Assembly: GCA_949317995.1 (NCBI GenBank)
Contig: OX439040.1
Location: 56,516,089-56,580,088, forward strand
Length of the DNA: 64,000 nucleotides
Source: Acholoe squamosa
Lineage: Eukaryota; Annelida; Polychaeta; Phyllodocida; Polynoidae
Reading direction: 5' to 3'
In this document: in pieces, positions 49,946 through 60,667 of the stretch
How the letters are laid out: each line of letters begins with the position of its first letter
Numbering within the stretch: position 1 is the first letter of the stretch
Position numbers and translations under genes: made by a program
The notes under the pieces: model-generated
The model's database searches: none
The model's input: only the letters and a program-made list of their open reading frames with translations
What the model was told of the DNA's origin: nothing

Positions 49946-51537
49946 GGGTTGGGGGCAGTGTTGGTGAGTGGTGCTAGGGGATGAGGCAGTGTGTGAATAG
50001 TGCTGAGGGGTTGAATAGCCAGTAGGACCATGTGAGAGTTGGGACCGGACAAGAGCATCCAGGGGGTGGAATGGGAGGGGGAGTGGGGGACAAGTAAATA
50101 AGCCGGATTAAAGCGCCGTAAAGCGCTGAGATTAGTGGCAACGACGCACGGCGATGCCTGGGTGAGGGCGCGACGATTGGAGGGCCGGGACGGAGAGGGT
50201 AATTTGCCAATTTACAGAACCGTCTGCTTGTCGGTGTGTGTGTAGGGGGGGGGGTGATGGAGTAGTGCCAATGGGATCGACCACTGCCCTAATAACTCTA
50301 CATTACCACCCATTGGAGTTTGTTTCACTCCTATCCTGCAGAGCATGGTTCAAATAGCACAAATAGCCAGAGTAAACCACAAGACTGAAGTGATGACTTT
50401 GAAGTGACCAGTCCAGTCTGTCAGTCCAAGCATTGTTGACTGTCTTGACACTAATTGATAAACGCAGCTTGGTGATCAAGGGGAGAAAAGGGAATGATAG
50501 ACAACACAAAAACGAACAGGGGCGGGGATGGGCAGAGCACCACCATGCAGCAGAGGAGCCAGAACCAGAGAGAAGCACATCGTATTGGATTTTTTGTATC
50601 CTTTTCTTTTTTTTCCCACTGGTGCTGAGATGAAAGGAGGGGAATTCTGTATTTATGAGAGAGGCGTGAAAAGGGGGCAGCGACGCACGCGCCGCGCCGC
50701 GGCCGGAAATGACAGATCATTGACGGGGTTTTTAGAGAGATGAAAGGACGGACCGGGTATTGTTTAAAATGGCACGGGTGTTCAAGTGAGGCCCCGACGC
50801 TGCAAAATGCACACCCATTGATCACAGTGTATGTAGAGGGGAGGGGGTATAGGTGTGTGGGGGTGGTGAGTGTCATTGGTTGAGAAAGGAACCTCTAGGA
50901 TGAAAGGGGCGACAAGAAAGTATAACGACCTATGGATATTTGGGTGGGTGGGGGTTCTTATCTGAGTGTGTGTGAGTGGGCAATATATAACCAACAGAAG
51001 ATATCGGAATCCTGATAGTTGTATTACTCACCATAAATTATTCACAGATAGAATATGATAGTTGTCAGCTCAACCTGTATTGGGTCTACATGAAATGGGC
51101 CTCATTGCCTGTATATGCCCATATGACGAGTGGCTCGTCATGGGGCAGTAATGTCTGTTTAGCCCAGCATAGTCAGTACAAGGAATGGGTCTGACTCTAA
51201 GAGCAGCTCACATATGAAAGGTCGGGGGGGGGGTGTAAAGGGGGTAAGAGGATAGAAGTGACAGTTGCTAGTAGTGATTAGGCCACACAAAGGGCTTTGA
51301 GAGTGCCACTCTCACGCACTGTAAGAGCCACTCACACCCGACCAACAGAGCAGCTCACTCACCCCCACCCACCAGACACTAGCCACTCACAGACACCACA
51401 ATACCTTCAAAGTCACTCACACTCTCATCCCCATCCCACACCTTCCCTTCCCATGCCTCACTTCCATGATACGTGGTAAAGGTGTGGGGGTGTCCCTGTG
51501 AAAACAGGAAAATCGGGAATGATTGTCATTGTACAAT

Positions 51538-51827
51538 TTGCCGTAATCTCCCCGCACCTAGAGTTTTGGAAAATTCTCAAAAAAAAAAAAAAAAAAAAAA
51601 AATGAAAAATTCATAACTTTGGTTCTACTGAATGAATTTTCAAAATTCAAAAACCTATGGGTAGCTTGGGCCACCTTGTGCCCTCTTGGGCCCCATTTTG
51701 TCCTATTATGACCAAGGGGGCATGTAAGATATCAAAAGAAAGGTCTTGGTGCCCCCCTTGTGGATCCAATGAGAACTAAAAAAAAAAAACGTATAAGACG
51801 CGCCTTATACGCGGGGGATTACGGTAA
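51538..51827. mobile_element. non-autonomous TIR element
   Basis: Imperfect terminal inverted repeats of about 17 bp, (G/A)CCGTAATC(T/C)CCCCGC, lie at 51538-51555 and 51811-51827. Just inside the right end is a near-perfect 20-bp palindrome at 51791-51810, GTATAAGACGCGCCTTATAC. The interior holds a run of about 24 A and no coding frame. Elements beginning TACCGTA-type termini followed by TATAAG...CGC are widespread small DNA transposon derivatives in animals. The superfamily is not assigned. Confidence 0.6.
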
Positions 51828-51990
51828 TAGAAAATGCACACACAAGACTACACGGCAGTGACCCATAGGGAACCTTATACCTTCTATGGACATTTGGGGA
51901 ACAGACCTTCCCCCCCACCTCACCCCCTCAGTTCAGTTCGTCGTCCGCCGTCCCGCCGCGCCGCGCCTCTCATGTCGCCGCGCCGCACGT

Positions 51991-52034
51991 GCCGCCGCCC
52001 TTTGATCCACCGCGGGCCACTTTGAAGCGCCGCC
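51991..52034. promoter_or_regulatory. dense TCF/helper composite in a CpG-rich block
   Basis: GCCGCCGCC (51991-51999) abuts CTTTGATC (core 52000-52006). CTTTGAAG begins at 52020 and GCCGCC lies at 52029-52034. Two TCF-type cores and two helper sites thus lie within 44 bp, in a CpG-rich stretch that starts near 51935. It is the most compact composite in the window. Confidence 0.6.
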
Positions 52035-53425
52035 ATTTAGGCCTTAATAGCCCCAACTCTCATCATCATCATCAGCAGTAGCAGCGGCATCAGTAGCTAC
52101 TCCCTCTTTGCCTTTTCTCCTCTTTTTTCCTGTTATTATCATTACTATTATTTTTAATTCAAATTATCTATCAGCGTCAATTAGCTCTTAGACAAAGCAT
52201 CAAAGTCTGGCGTGCGCCTATGGACGCTGCGGCACGAGTGGTACCTGGTCAAGGTTACGGTATTATTATAGGGAAGTAGCGGGCTGAATACTACTGCACC
52301 AGCAGCGCCATGGTGGTCAGCGCGTTGGTTCTCAATGAACAACACATCACCTCCACCACTTGTTAATGAGCTATTTGTTAGCAATACACAGGTGTCTAGG
52401 AACCAGCAGTGTATTCGGGGGGGACAAAATGGCCGCTGGTATACCGTGAGCCACCAGTGCCCTATAGAGCGGCAGCGGCCAGTGTTATTATCATGGGAGG
52501 CGCTCAGTTGTAGGGCAGGGCGGCGCTGGTCTGTGAACCTGGTCCCACACCTTGTAATCAGACCGCTCTGTGGTGGACTTCTACACCCTGAGTGCCGCTT
52601 TTTCTACACTTTTTAACCACCCAGTTTTTGACCATTCACTACTGACTGTCAGTGGTGGCTGGAGCACCGAGGTTTTGCTGCTCCTCCACCCCTCCCTCCC
52701 TGGGGGAGGGGCTGTGGGGGTATCGTGCCCTGTTATTAAGCCACACCCCCAACCGACCTTTCCCACCCCTAACGATTGTCTGGAGACATATTAGGGCGTT
52801 TCACGCAAAACACATGAAAGGGGACAATTGTTTTTTTTTTTGTTTTTTTTTTTTTTTTCTCTTATTGTGGGGTCTGTCTATGAGGCCCTGGACCTTACTT
52901 GTTGCAGTCTGAGGGCATCGGGGGGGGGGGTGGCTTATATCCCTGACTGATATAGATAAGATAATGCTCAAGATATTAGCTACATAACTTCCACGTGTGA
53001 AAAGAATATGTTCCCCCACTCCCGTTTCCACATAGGGAGGATTAAGACTGAGCACTGGGTCAGGATTTACTTCCCTCAACAGATTAATATTGTCTTATAT
53101 CTAATTTATTTCCCTACTCTCCCACACCTTTCTCGTAGGCACCCCTTTACCCTGCGTTAAGGCAGAACGGGTACAAGCCAAAGTAGATTATTACCAACAG
53201 TGTGCCGGCCTTGCAGCCTCCCACTTCAAAGGTAGATGGCAGGGGGGGGCAGGGGGGTGGGATTCATGGCTAATGATGGGACAAAGGCAGCGACACACAC
53301 CGGAGAACGAGCAGTCGTACTGAGAGCGTAGCAATACTGCTTCACACACAACACACTGGGAATGGGGGGGGGGGGTGAAGATAAAGAGAGAAGGGGATGA
53401 GGGAAAAGCTCCGTAGATTCTATAC

Positions 53426-53637
53426 ATCAAAGGTGTTGTTCTGGAGCATTCTCTTTACTTCCCCTTTGATATCTCCCCTCCCGCTGCTTTGGAGAGGGAA
53501 GGGGTCCCTCACTAGCCTTACTCAGGTCAAAAGAGGGTGGAGATAGGAGTCGAGGAGGTATGATCGAGTTTTGGCACAGGACCTATACTGGTATATAGTC
53601 CATTTTGCCGCCCACACTCTACTCAATAAGATCAAAG
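53426..53637. promoter_or_regulatory. three TCF/LEF cores
   Basis: ATCAAAG at 53426-53432, CTTTGAT at 53464-53470 and ATCAAAG at 53631-53637 fall within 212 bp. The first and third are full 9-mer matches. Confidence 0.45.
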
Positions 53638-54375
53638 GCTTATAACAATATACATAAATAGGTTTTTCAATAAATAAGAAAAAAATTGACCAACAAATGT
53701 TTTAATCGATATTCACAATGTAGAGACAGTCCAAATGAATTGTCCCCTAAGACTTATCCATTAAAAACGAAATAACACAAATTGTTTTGTCTTCAGTAAA
53801 TTTGTGGTTTTGCTTCTTGTTTCTGACATTTTGTCCAGCTGTGGATGCACCAACAAAAAATTGTCGCCTGACCTTCTGTGTTACTCCGCTTTAGAAAAAA
53901 AATAGTCCCATTAATTTTGCTTTTGTATGCGCTAAGTTTTGGCCAATGGTAATTAAGAAGATGGCTTAAAAAATGTTGAGCGTCCTTTTCATCTTGTCAC
54001 AACACGAAAGGCTTTTTTTTAAAAAAATCAGAGAGGATTGTGGTAACTCGTGAAATTGACACATGGTATGGGATTTTTTTTTTTTTTCGCTTGCAGAGAG
54101 ATTGACCCCTGACAATATTAGTCCGCCAAGCAGCAAGTTCCTTGTTATATTTTTGAGCTATTATTCTGCATGATTAGCACGATCAACGAACCTTTGTTAC
54201 TCGCCATGCAGAGCCATTAGAGCCTTAGAAGGCCAAGTTGATTTACGCGTCAGTGAGATTTGACCTTTCAGTGCATCAGTATACCAATGTATCTATAGCC
54301 TAATACCAATTCACATATCCTCAGAAAACAAATCTATCAAATACTTATTTCATTATTCTGTTCTGTCTTCCACAG

Positions 54376-54513
54376 GGTATTAGCATGGATGATGGAGAAC
54401 GAGAAGATGCATTCGTCTACCGCTCAGTATTCTACGGACAGCTCAGAAAAGAGCAGCTCATACAAACGGTCCTCTCACTCACACAAATCGTCTTCTAGTG
54501 CCTCCAGACAAGG
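54376..54513 (+). CDS. axin: Axin exon: conserved VLAWMMENEK segment
   Basis: The exon is 1 + 135 + 2 bases between TCTTCCACAG and GG|GTCAGT. The peptide after the split Lys is VLAWMMENEKMHSSTAQYST and then a Ser/Lys-rich tail. It matches the short conserved (I/V)xxWxxExE+ segment between the beta-catenin-binding and DIX regions of vertebrate Axins. The tail is low complexity (SSSYKRSSHSHKSSSS) and probably heavily phosphorylated. In mammals this interval is involved in PP2A contact. That role here is inference. Confidence 0.93.
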
Positions 54514-56496
54514 GTCAGTTATCATTTCATATATAAAAATTTATGGAATTCAAGAAAAAGTAGTTTCCTATATTAGAAATCCTCATTTGGTCCTCTCCAA
54601 AGAGGTGGGTAAAATAACAGCAATGTATCCGTTGATTGAAAGGTAAGTAGTATATGACATTGGGAGATTGTGTGTGGTAAGTACTCTGGGCCTCCACCAA
54701 CAAGCAAAGGCCCTCCGTAAAACAGTGTTAAAGTGGTGATAGGTATTTGGCCATTACCGGTATATTGCCCCATGACTACCTCTTTCACCCCCCGACTGCC
54801 ATCCTACTACAGCCCCTACATACCTATTCCTCCACTCACACCTACCCTGTATGTACTCAGAGGGTGAGCTGCTCTGTGAGCTGCTCTTTCTGCCTCAGTT
54901 CTGGGCCCTGATCACACAACTCCTCACCCAGCCAGGCCTTGTGTGGCCCTGTGTGCGCCACCTTTTCATCTGGAGGCTGGGGTGGGTGGGAGCGGGAGGG
55001 CGGTCAGTAGCGGCGGGCGGCGTCAATATGACGGGGCCGCAAAACGCATCAGGGCCAAATTCACATGGTGGCCGGTCAAAGGCAGCACCCCCGGCGGACA
55101 TGATAGCCCTCTTTGATGCCCTCTGTTTAGGGAGCGGGACGGGGATAGCGGAGCGGTGTGTGGGAGGGGTGTTCCTGTGTGTGTGTCTGTGTTGAGGAGA
55201 AAAGAGGGATAGGGGCCATCCCTAATTGGGTTAAATTTTCTCGGGCTAGTCATCAGATGGAATAGAGCCTTCCCACTGGGCGATTGGGGGAGGGGGAGGG
55301 TAAGGGTGTGTTTGTTCGTGAGGGTGATGTATAGGGTGTTGGATAGGATAAACCTCGATAGGAATGTACGATCAGTACATGCCTGAAAAACCAGGTAGAC
55401 CAAGACCCTACTGAGAAGTAGAATGTATATAAAGGGATGTGATACGTTCACACGTCCCACACACCGATCTCCCACACCCGCAGTTCTAAGTGCTAATTCC
55501 CTTTAATGCTGAGTCAAAGAAGCTAATTTTAATTACCCTGCCTCAGGCGAGGTGGGTTGTTGGGGTGACTGATTATGGGCAGATCAACGGCTTCTCCACT
55601 GATCAGTTTTGGAGGCTTCCCTTCTCCCCATCCAATTCAACACCTAACCAATACCACCCTCCCATGGGCCATCTTTGGACACTTCAGGCTTCCATAGACA
55701 ACTGTCACTGAGAACTCTTAGAGAGATGGTAGAAAAGAGCAGTCAACATTCAACCTGATTTCCAACACCCCTCCCACCATGTCTATGTATACCTTGTACT
55801 CTGTGTCCTTGGGTGATGAAAGAACCAACCTTCGTCTCCTCCAAAAGAACCCCTCTCCCACCCCTCCCCATCCTATGAGACCAGGCCCCTCCTCCCCTCT
55901 GTCCCCGTGCCGATCACACTTTATGATGCCACATTCAGTAGGGTACTTTGAGCGTCTCCACTCCTTGACATAAGTCCTTAAGCCACACAGCCCCTTTACC
56001 TTCATACCCCCTCCAACCTCCCACATCCTTTCAAGTCGGTGCCGCACAGAAGGCCCGTCTTGACTATCTCCTGCTTTTCTCGCTGCCTCATTGTAAAGCA
56101 AAGCACGCCTTTTCCCAGGCGGCTTCAAAGAGATCCTGCCCTGGCCACATCACGGCCAAATCTGGGCCGGCAAAAGGCAAAATTAATACTTGTGTAGAGG
56201 GGCGATGATTGTGAATCCTCAAAGTGCAGTCAGCAACCCCCTCCCCCACCCAACACCACCGCCACACATCCACTAGACGATTCTCTCTCTCCCCCTCCTC
56301 TCTATATATGGCCTTGTACTTGTGACTTGAAGGGGCATACCATGGAAGACCCGGAGTGCATCTCCACTAAAACCCAGCAGCCTATATAGGCCATATTAAC
56401 CGTGGGATTGCATCCATCCCCTGATATTCTGGAATTGTAGATGTCCAATTGCCATAGAATTGTCCTTGTACTTATATGTAAATTCCTAACTTGCAG
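54514..56496 (+). other. axin: axin intron
   Basis: No exon is seen. It has two GAGCTGCTC motifs only 12 bp apart (54866-54874, 54878-54886). A TCF core lies at 55111-55117 next to a GGTCAAAGG variant at 55074-55082. Simple G-rich tracts are also present. Confidence 0.6.
54866..54886. promoter_or_regulatory. tandem GAGCTGCTC pair
   Basis: The two identical 9-mers start 12 bp apart and each is preceded by GT. A tandem arrangement in otherwise unrelated sequence suggests a protein-binding motif rather than a repeat family. Confidence 0.4.
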
Positions 56497-56730
56497 AGCT
56501 AGTAAAAAGCCGGTGCAGTACAACGCGAGTCGCTCAGGGTCGTTGGACCGCTCGTTGCATCCTATGATGTCGTCCGAGTACCTCAACCTGCAGGGTCACC
56601 AGGTGCTACCTGCCCAACCCATGGTACAGGACCCCTCCATGCCCCTCCTCACGCCGCCCAACCCCATGGACCAACTGGAGGAAGTCAAGCGGCGACTGGA
56701 GGACGAGTGCAAAGCCAAGATGCGCACAAG
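56497..56730 (+). CDS. axin: Axin exon: QDPxMPxxxPPNPxxQLEE segment
   Basis: The exon is 1 + 231 + 2 bases between CTTGCAG and AAG|GTGAGC. It carries MVQDPSMPLLTPPNPMDQLE followed by EVKRRLEDECKAKMRT. This corresponds to the vertebrate stretch (I/T)QDPxMPPxxxPNxLxQLEEAxRRLEE, a conserved proline-rich motif plus a charged helix just before the DIX linker. The upstream half (SRSGSLDRSLHPMMSSEYLN) is Ser-rich and less conserved. Junction phases on both sides fit. In vertebrate studies the region between the beta-catenin-binding and DIX domains binds several partners. I assign no specific partner from sequence. Confidence 0.95.
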
Positions 56731-57548
56731 GTGAGCATTTGAAACATGTCAACAGTGTCACATTCTCTTTGTTACCGTAGGTCATTTGTAAACTCCTGAA
56801 ATATATTGGGTTGATACAGTATTGTTGCAGCCTGTGCCAAATGTTGCCAAGTAGGGGAGGGAATTTGAGTGTAAGGCTATGGACAATACCCACATGTTGA
56901 CTCAGTGTGTTAACATAAAGGAGGATAAAGTGATGGGAACAAAGTAGAAGAGACAGGAGGGAGAGGGTGGGATAAAGTTCACAGGGGTGAAGGCACACAT
57001 TGAAACCATGACGATTGAGTTAGATGACGAGCAACTCCTCCCTGTTGATGAGCACCTCCCTTCTGGGGAGAACCAAGGTCAAGGCCAAGACAGGTCAAAT
57101 GGGTTAGGCAGGGGGCAGCATTGGGGAGCAGCTCACGAGTCTGTAAAAAGCCAGAGGGGATTGTCATATCTAGCCCCTCTTACAAAGGGCCAACCTCATT
57201 AGGACCGTCTTATAAGGGCCTCTGTGTACTGGAGATGGGGGAGGGGGCACAACCAGTTGGATCCCATTGGAAGTGTGTGTGTGTGTGTTGGGGGAGACTT
57301 CAAAGAGAAAATGTCCCTTCTTCATATATTATTCGCCTGACAAGGAATCCCAGTTGGCGCCATATGCCTCCCTTTGTCTATGTGGTCGTATACTCAGCAT
57401 AGGCTATCCTTTACTCACGGGGTGGGGGGGGGGGTGGGGGTAAGGGGGTCCTGCTCTAGACAGAGGAATGGTTCAACAAGAAAGTGCCTGGTAGGTCGAA
57501 CTTAATCTCACATTCAATTTTGACATATTTTCTATGTTTGCCTTACAG
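56731..57548 (+). other. axin: axin intron
   Basis: No exon is seen. One GAGCAGCTC (57126-57134), a (GT)n/G tract near 57270 and an 11-G run near 57423 are present. Confidence 0.65.
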
Positions 57549-57701
57549 TCGGTCGTTCAACACAAGTTTGACCAAAGACAAGAGGAGTATGCCCCCACCA
57601 CACGGCTACCCAGTTATGTCACGGTCCGCCTCCTCAGCTGCCAAGAGCAACATGCCACCCCAGGCCCTCGATCTGTCAGCCGACTCCGAAACCTCATTTA
57701 G
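57549..57701 (+). CDS. axin: Axin exon: low-complexity linker before DIX
   Basis: The exon is 1 + 150 + 2 bases between TTTGCCTTACAG and TTTAG|GTGAGT. The peptide has SRSFNTSLTKDKRSMPPPHG and ends ALDLSADSETSF. It is Ser/Pro/Lys-rich without a folded domain, and sequence conservation in the family is low here. The assignment therefore rests mainly on exact phase agreement with both neighbours and good splice sites. The acidic end before the DIX exon resembles the (D/E)xS.SETE linker of vertebrate Axin. Confidence 0.88.
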   Translation, partial: SVVQHKFDQRQEEYAPTTRLPSYVTVRLLSCQEQHATPGPRSVSRLRNLI

Positions 57702-57939
57702 GTGAGTTCAAAACTGTTTATTTAGATTCATGTTAAGAACGTTTATCTCCTTGATATAATAGCCATGTCAGTAAAGAATATGAAGTTTATCGCATATAGC
57801 AAGAGAATATAGAATTCAAAAGGGCGGCCACAGGTAACAATGAATCATTTATACCGGATATGTAAAGCGGGAAGATGGAGAGAAAAAAAAGTGAAAGTGT
57901 AAAACAATCTAAGTTATTGGCTTTCTTCCTCCTGAACAG

Positions 57940-58116
57940 CATTAAAAAGACGGTACGGCGACCGTCGACGTCTGCGCCGACGACGCCTGGCAGTGAGGTG
58001 ACGGTTGTGGGCTACCAACTTCCGGGTGACGATATCCCGTACAGAACCACCATTCCAGGCCGCGGTGTTACCCTAGGGCAATTCAAGCAGAGCATCACCA
58101 AACGGGGCAACTTCAG
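57940..58116 (+). CDS. axin: Axin exon: first half of the DIX domain
   Basis: The exon is 1 + 174 + 2 bases between CCTGAACAG and TTCAG|GTATGT. After a basic linker (IKKTVRRPSTSAPTTPGSE) comes VTVVGYQLPGDDIPYRTTIP, then GRGVTLGQFKQSITKRGNF. These match the DIX signature VxYxxxGExIPYR...GxxxTLGxFKxxLxKKGxYR. DIX is a ubiquitin-like domain that polymerises head to tail with itself and with Dishevelled. The second half (RYYFK...FEE) must lie in a later exon. I did not find it by 64000, so the domain is split and the gene is incomplete at the 3' side of the window. Confidence 0.97.
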
Positions 58117-58804
58117 GTATGTCTATTTCTATAGAGTGTGATGGTAAAAATCCATTTCTAACTATAAAGTATTGTATTCAGGACTATGGTCTAAAAGTTA
58201 TCATTATAGAAGTACATGTAAAAGATATGTCACCTTCAATGGAGAAAACAAGTCAGTTAAACGTTTAATGCTCCAATCATCCTCTTTATAACTGCAAAGT
58301 TGGATAAGGAAGTAGAAGTTATATCCAAGATCCCCATTTGCCAACATACCAGGGCCTGGAGTGGGAGGGGTTTTAGGTATCTAGGTTGGGTAGTAGGTAA
58401 CACTACACATAGCTCTTCTCTGATCTCACCCAGACCCTCTCTCCCATACACCCCCCCCCCCCGGCCCTACTTCTCTTCCACCCTTTGCTCCTTTACTGTC
58501 TCCCAGATACCTAGATTAAGCCACAGCTGGATTGTCTTAGTAGCAATTGAGCAGCTCACTCTCCTACTCACTATAGGTCCCATTGCTCTTTCCCTCTGTC
58601 TCACTCACACATCCTGTTGAGGTAGGATTGCTGCTCCCCCTCCGCCCCTTTCCCACCCCTACCTCAATCCGCTCCGACTAATTGGGAGGGTCTCAAACAG
58701 ATAGGGCTGGCAGTTAGAGATAATCTTGGCTAAATTCGGCACCAGGAGAGGGTCAGGCACGATAGGAGGTCTAGGTGCCAGCATAGAGTAGTATCAGTGT
58801 AGAG

Positions 58805-58819
58805 GGCGGCACCTTTGAT
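58805..58819. promoter_or_regulatory. TCF/LEF core plus helper site
   Basis: GGCGGC (58805-58810) precedes CCTTTGATG (core 58813-58819) with only two bases between helper and core. This mirrors the order and tight spacing at 7328-7345 on the other strand. Confidence 0.6.
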
Positions 58820-59943
58820 GTTGGTGACATCAGAGGGGCAGGGAGGAGGCTGGGTACCTGGGCCAGGTAAGAGAAGGAAGCCCTGCGGCCGTGTAGGTGA
58901 CTGATGCCACGGTTACCTGTGGCCTTGTGTTCCCACTTTCTATAGTAGGCACCCCCTGAATGGCCTGATCCCTCCACATACCATACCATGTCTCCCTCTC
59001 TCATCTCATGTCATTAAAAGCGGCTACTATTCCATTGAACTTGTGTATCACTATGGTCCATCTGTCATAGATAAGTACAGCGTAAAAGGCAGGGAGTTTG
59101 AGATTTTCTTAGAAACTAGACTGGAATTCTTTCAAATCACCTTTCTTTGATAAACCAAATGTTGAACATCAAGGCCAGTCAAGTTTGTCAGAAGAGGAGA
59201 TCAAGGCTGTAAATTTCATTTGAAACACTCCCTGCCATTCCACCCCCAACTCCAGCCCGAGACGAGAGAGTATTGCAAATTTTTGCTTCTCTGGATCCCC
59301 AAAAACTGGTACCCTTAGGGCGGCGCCGCTGGGAACCAGCATCTCCCGGGCGCCTGCCGTCACTTCCGGTCTAGTCACGTGGTGGTTATGAGTTCCGGTC
59401 TGTTGATCTGGGGGAACCTGCCCCTGGCCTGAGGTAGGGGCGGGAGTGTGTCTGGGTTCTCCCTGGGTGGGAGGGTCCGACCTCTGCCCTGGAGGGGATG
59501 CAGAACGGTCTCATTATGAGAGGGCCTCCCTTCACTACATCACTGTCTTGTGTTTGAGCATGTTACTGAGTTAGTGAGGTTGTTCATGTACAGGAGGACG
59601 TCATGGGGATGTAGCTTGATATACGTTGACTGTAATGAAATGAAAAAATGGTCACAAAGTCTTTAGAAGTAAATATGGATATAGAAGTGCGGGCATGTTT
59701 TAAAGTGAGAAAGAAGATTTACTAATATGTGTGTGGACATCTCGGCCCGATGTGACTATTTAGGTATATACATATATATCGTTAAGATTATATCAATTAG
59801 GACATCAAAGATGTCTGTATGTAGCCCCAGGTGAGGCTACCTACTGTGAGTACCAGACTTTATAGGTGTACTTTGCAGGGAGGAGGGGGTGATGCTGTTA
59901 GCATGTTATGATACCTGTAGAATTGTGCCCCCAGCACGACCAC

Positions 59944-59975
59944 ATCAAAGGTACCCATGCTGATCAAAGGGCGGC
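59944..59975. promoter_or_regulatory. two TCF/LEF cores plus abutting helper site
   Basis: CATCAAAGG (core 59944-59950) and GATCAAAGG (core 59963-59969) are 19 bp apart, both full consensus. The second abuts GGCGGC (59970-59975). Confidence 0.6.
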
Positions 59976-60419
59976 CCCCAAAGGTCGGCTCGTCCAACCA
60001 TTGGCCACTGTGGCCACTCTTTGAGTCAGTCACCCTGGGGGTGTTTGTATATATAGACGTAGACTCATGCTAAGGTATATATGTGCATATGTCTACAGGG
60101 TACATTAAACCTGGCCAGCCCATGATACACTCATCTATCTATATGTAACAAATACCATCCCAGTAGACAATGAAAAAAAAAAAACATTGACTGACTGAGG
60201 CAGACTCGGCAGCAATCACTTTTTAAAGCTTTACTTGGGATCTAAGTCCCTTAAGTGAGCTTGGCAATCTGAGCATCTCCCATGACGGTATCAATGTCCA
60301 TAAACTTCGCTTCCCTAGCAGTATCTATACACACCGTCAAGGTGTAAAATGATCAAAGGCATTGCCAGAAACACTCTCACAGCACAGGCTTAGTCACCAA
60401 CGGCCACACCAGAGGCCTA

Positions 60420-60667
60420 TGACCTCCATCATGACCCCTGATGACCCGACGTTTGACCTTGTCCTTTGTAGTTGACCTTGGCTGCCCAGAGTCTGACCTA
60501 TGGTGCTTTTCACTTGTCCCTGCCGTGTCCTGGACCATTCAGAGGTACACACGGCGGCACCAGCCGAGAGTGCTGGCCACAAAAGGGTGATGGATTTGAA
60601 AATGTCGCTAGTTTCTTCCCCTTGCAGTGACCTCTAGGCATTTCTCCTTTTCCTCGACTGACCTTGA
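60420..60667 (-). promoter_or_regulatory. cluster of eight nuclear-receptor half-sites
   Basis: TGACC(T/C) occurs at 60420, 60432, 60442, 60454, 60473, 60494, 60628 and 60659, all in the same orientation (AGGTCA on the minus strand). Three are TGACCTTG, the extended half-site TCAAGGTCA-type used by ERR, FTZ-F1 and ROR class receptors. Confidence 0.45.

Larger units (their letters stand above)
49172..54375 (+). other. axin: axin intron with CpG-rich blocks
   Basis: No exon was recognised. It holds a 67-bp tandem duplication (49246-49379), CpG-rich blocks at about 49780-49945 and 51935-52035, a TIR element (51538-51827) and GAGCAGCTC at 51201 and 51348. TCF cores lie at 52000, 52199, 53426, 53464 and 53631. 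An 8-bp inverted repeat with a 3-base spacer, ATGACGAG/CTCGTCAT, lies at 51123-51141. Confidence 0.6.

Noticed and set aside
51123-51141. ATGACGAG-TGG-CTCGTCAT inverted repeat as a terminator or operator
   Set aside because: Eight-base inverted repeats are common by chance in 64 kb, and bacterial-type terminators do not apply to this nuclear DNA.
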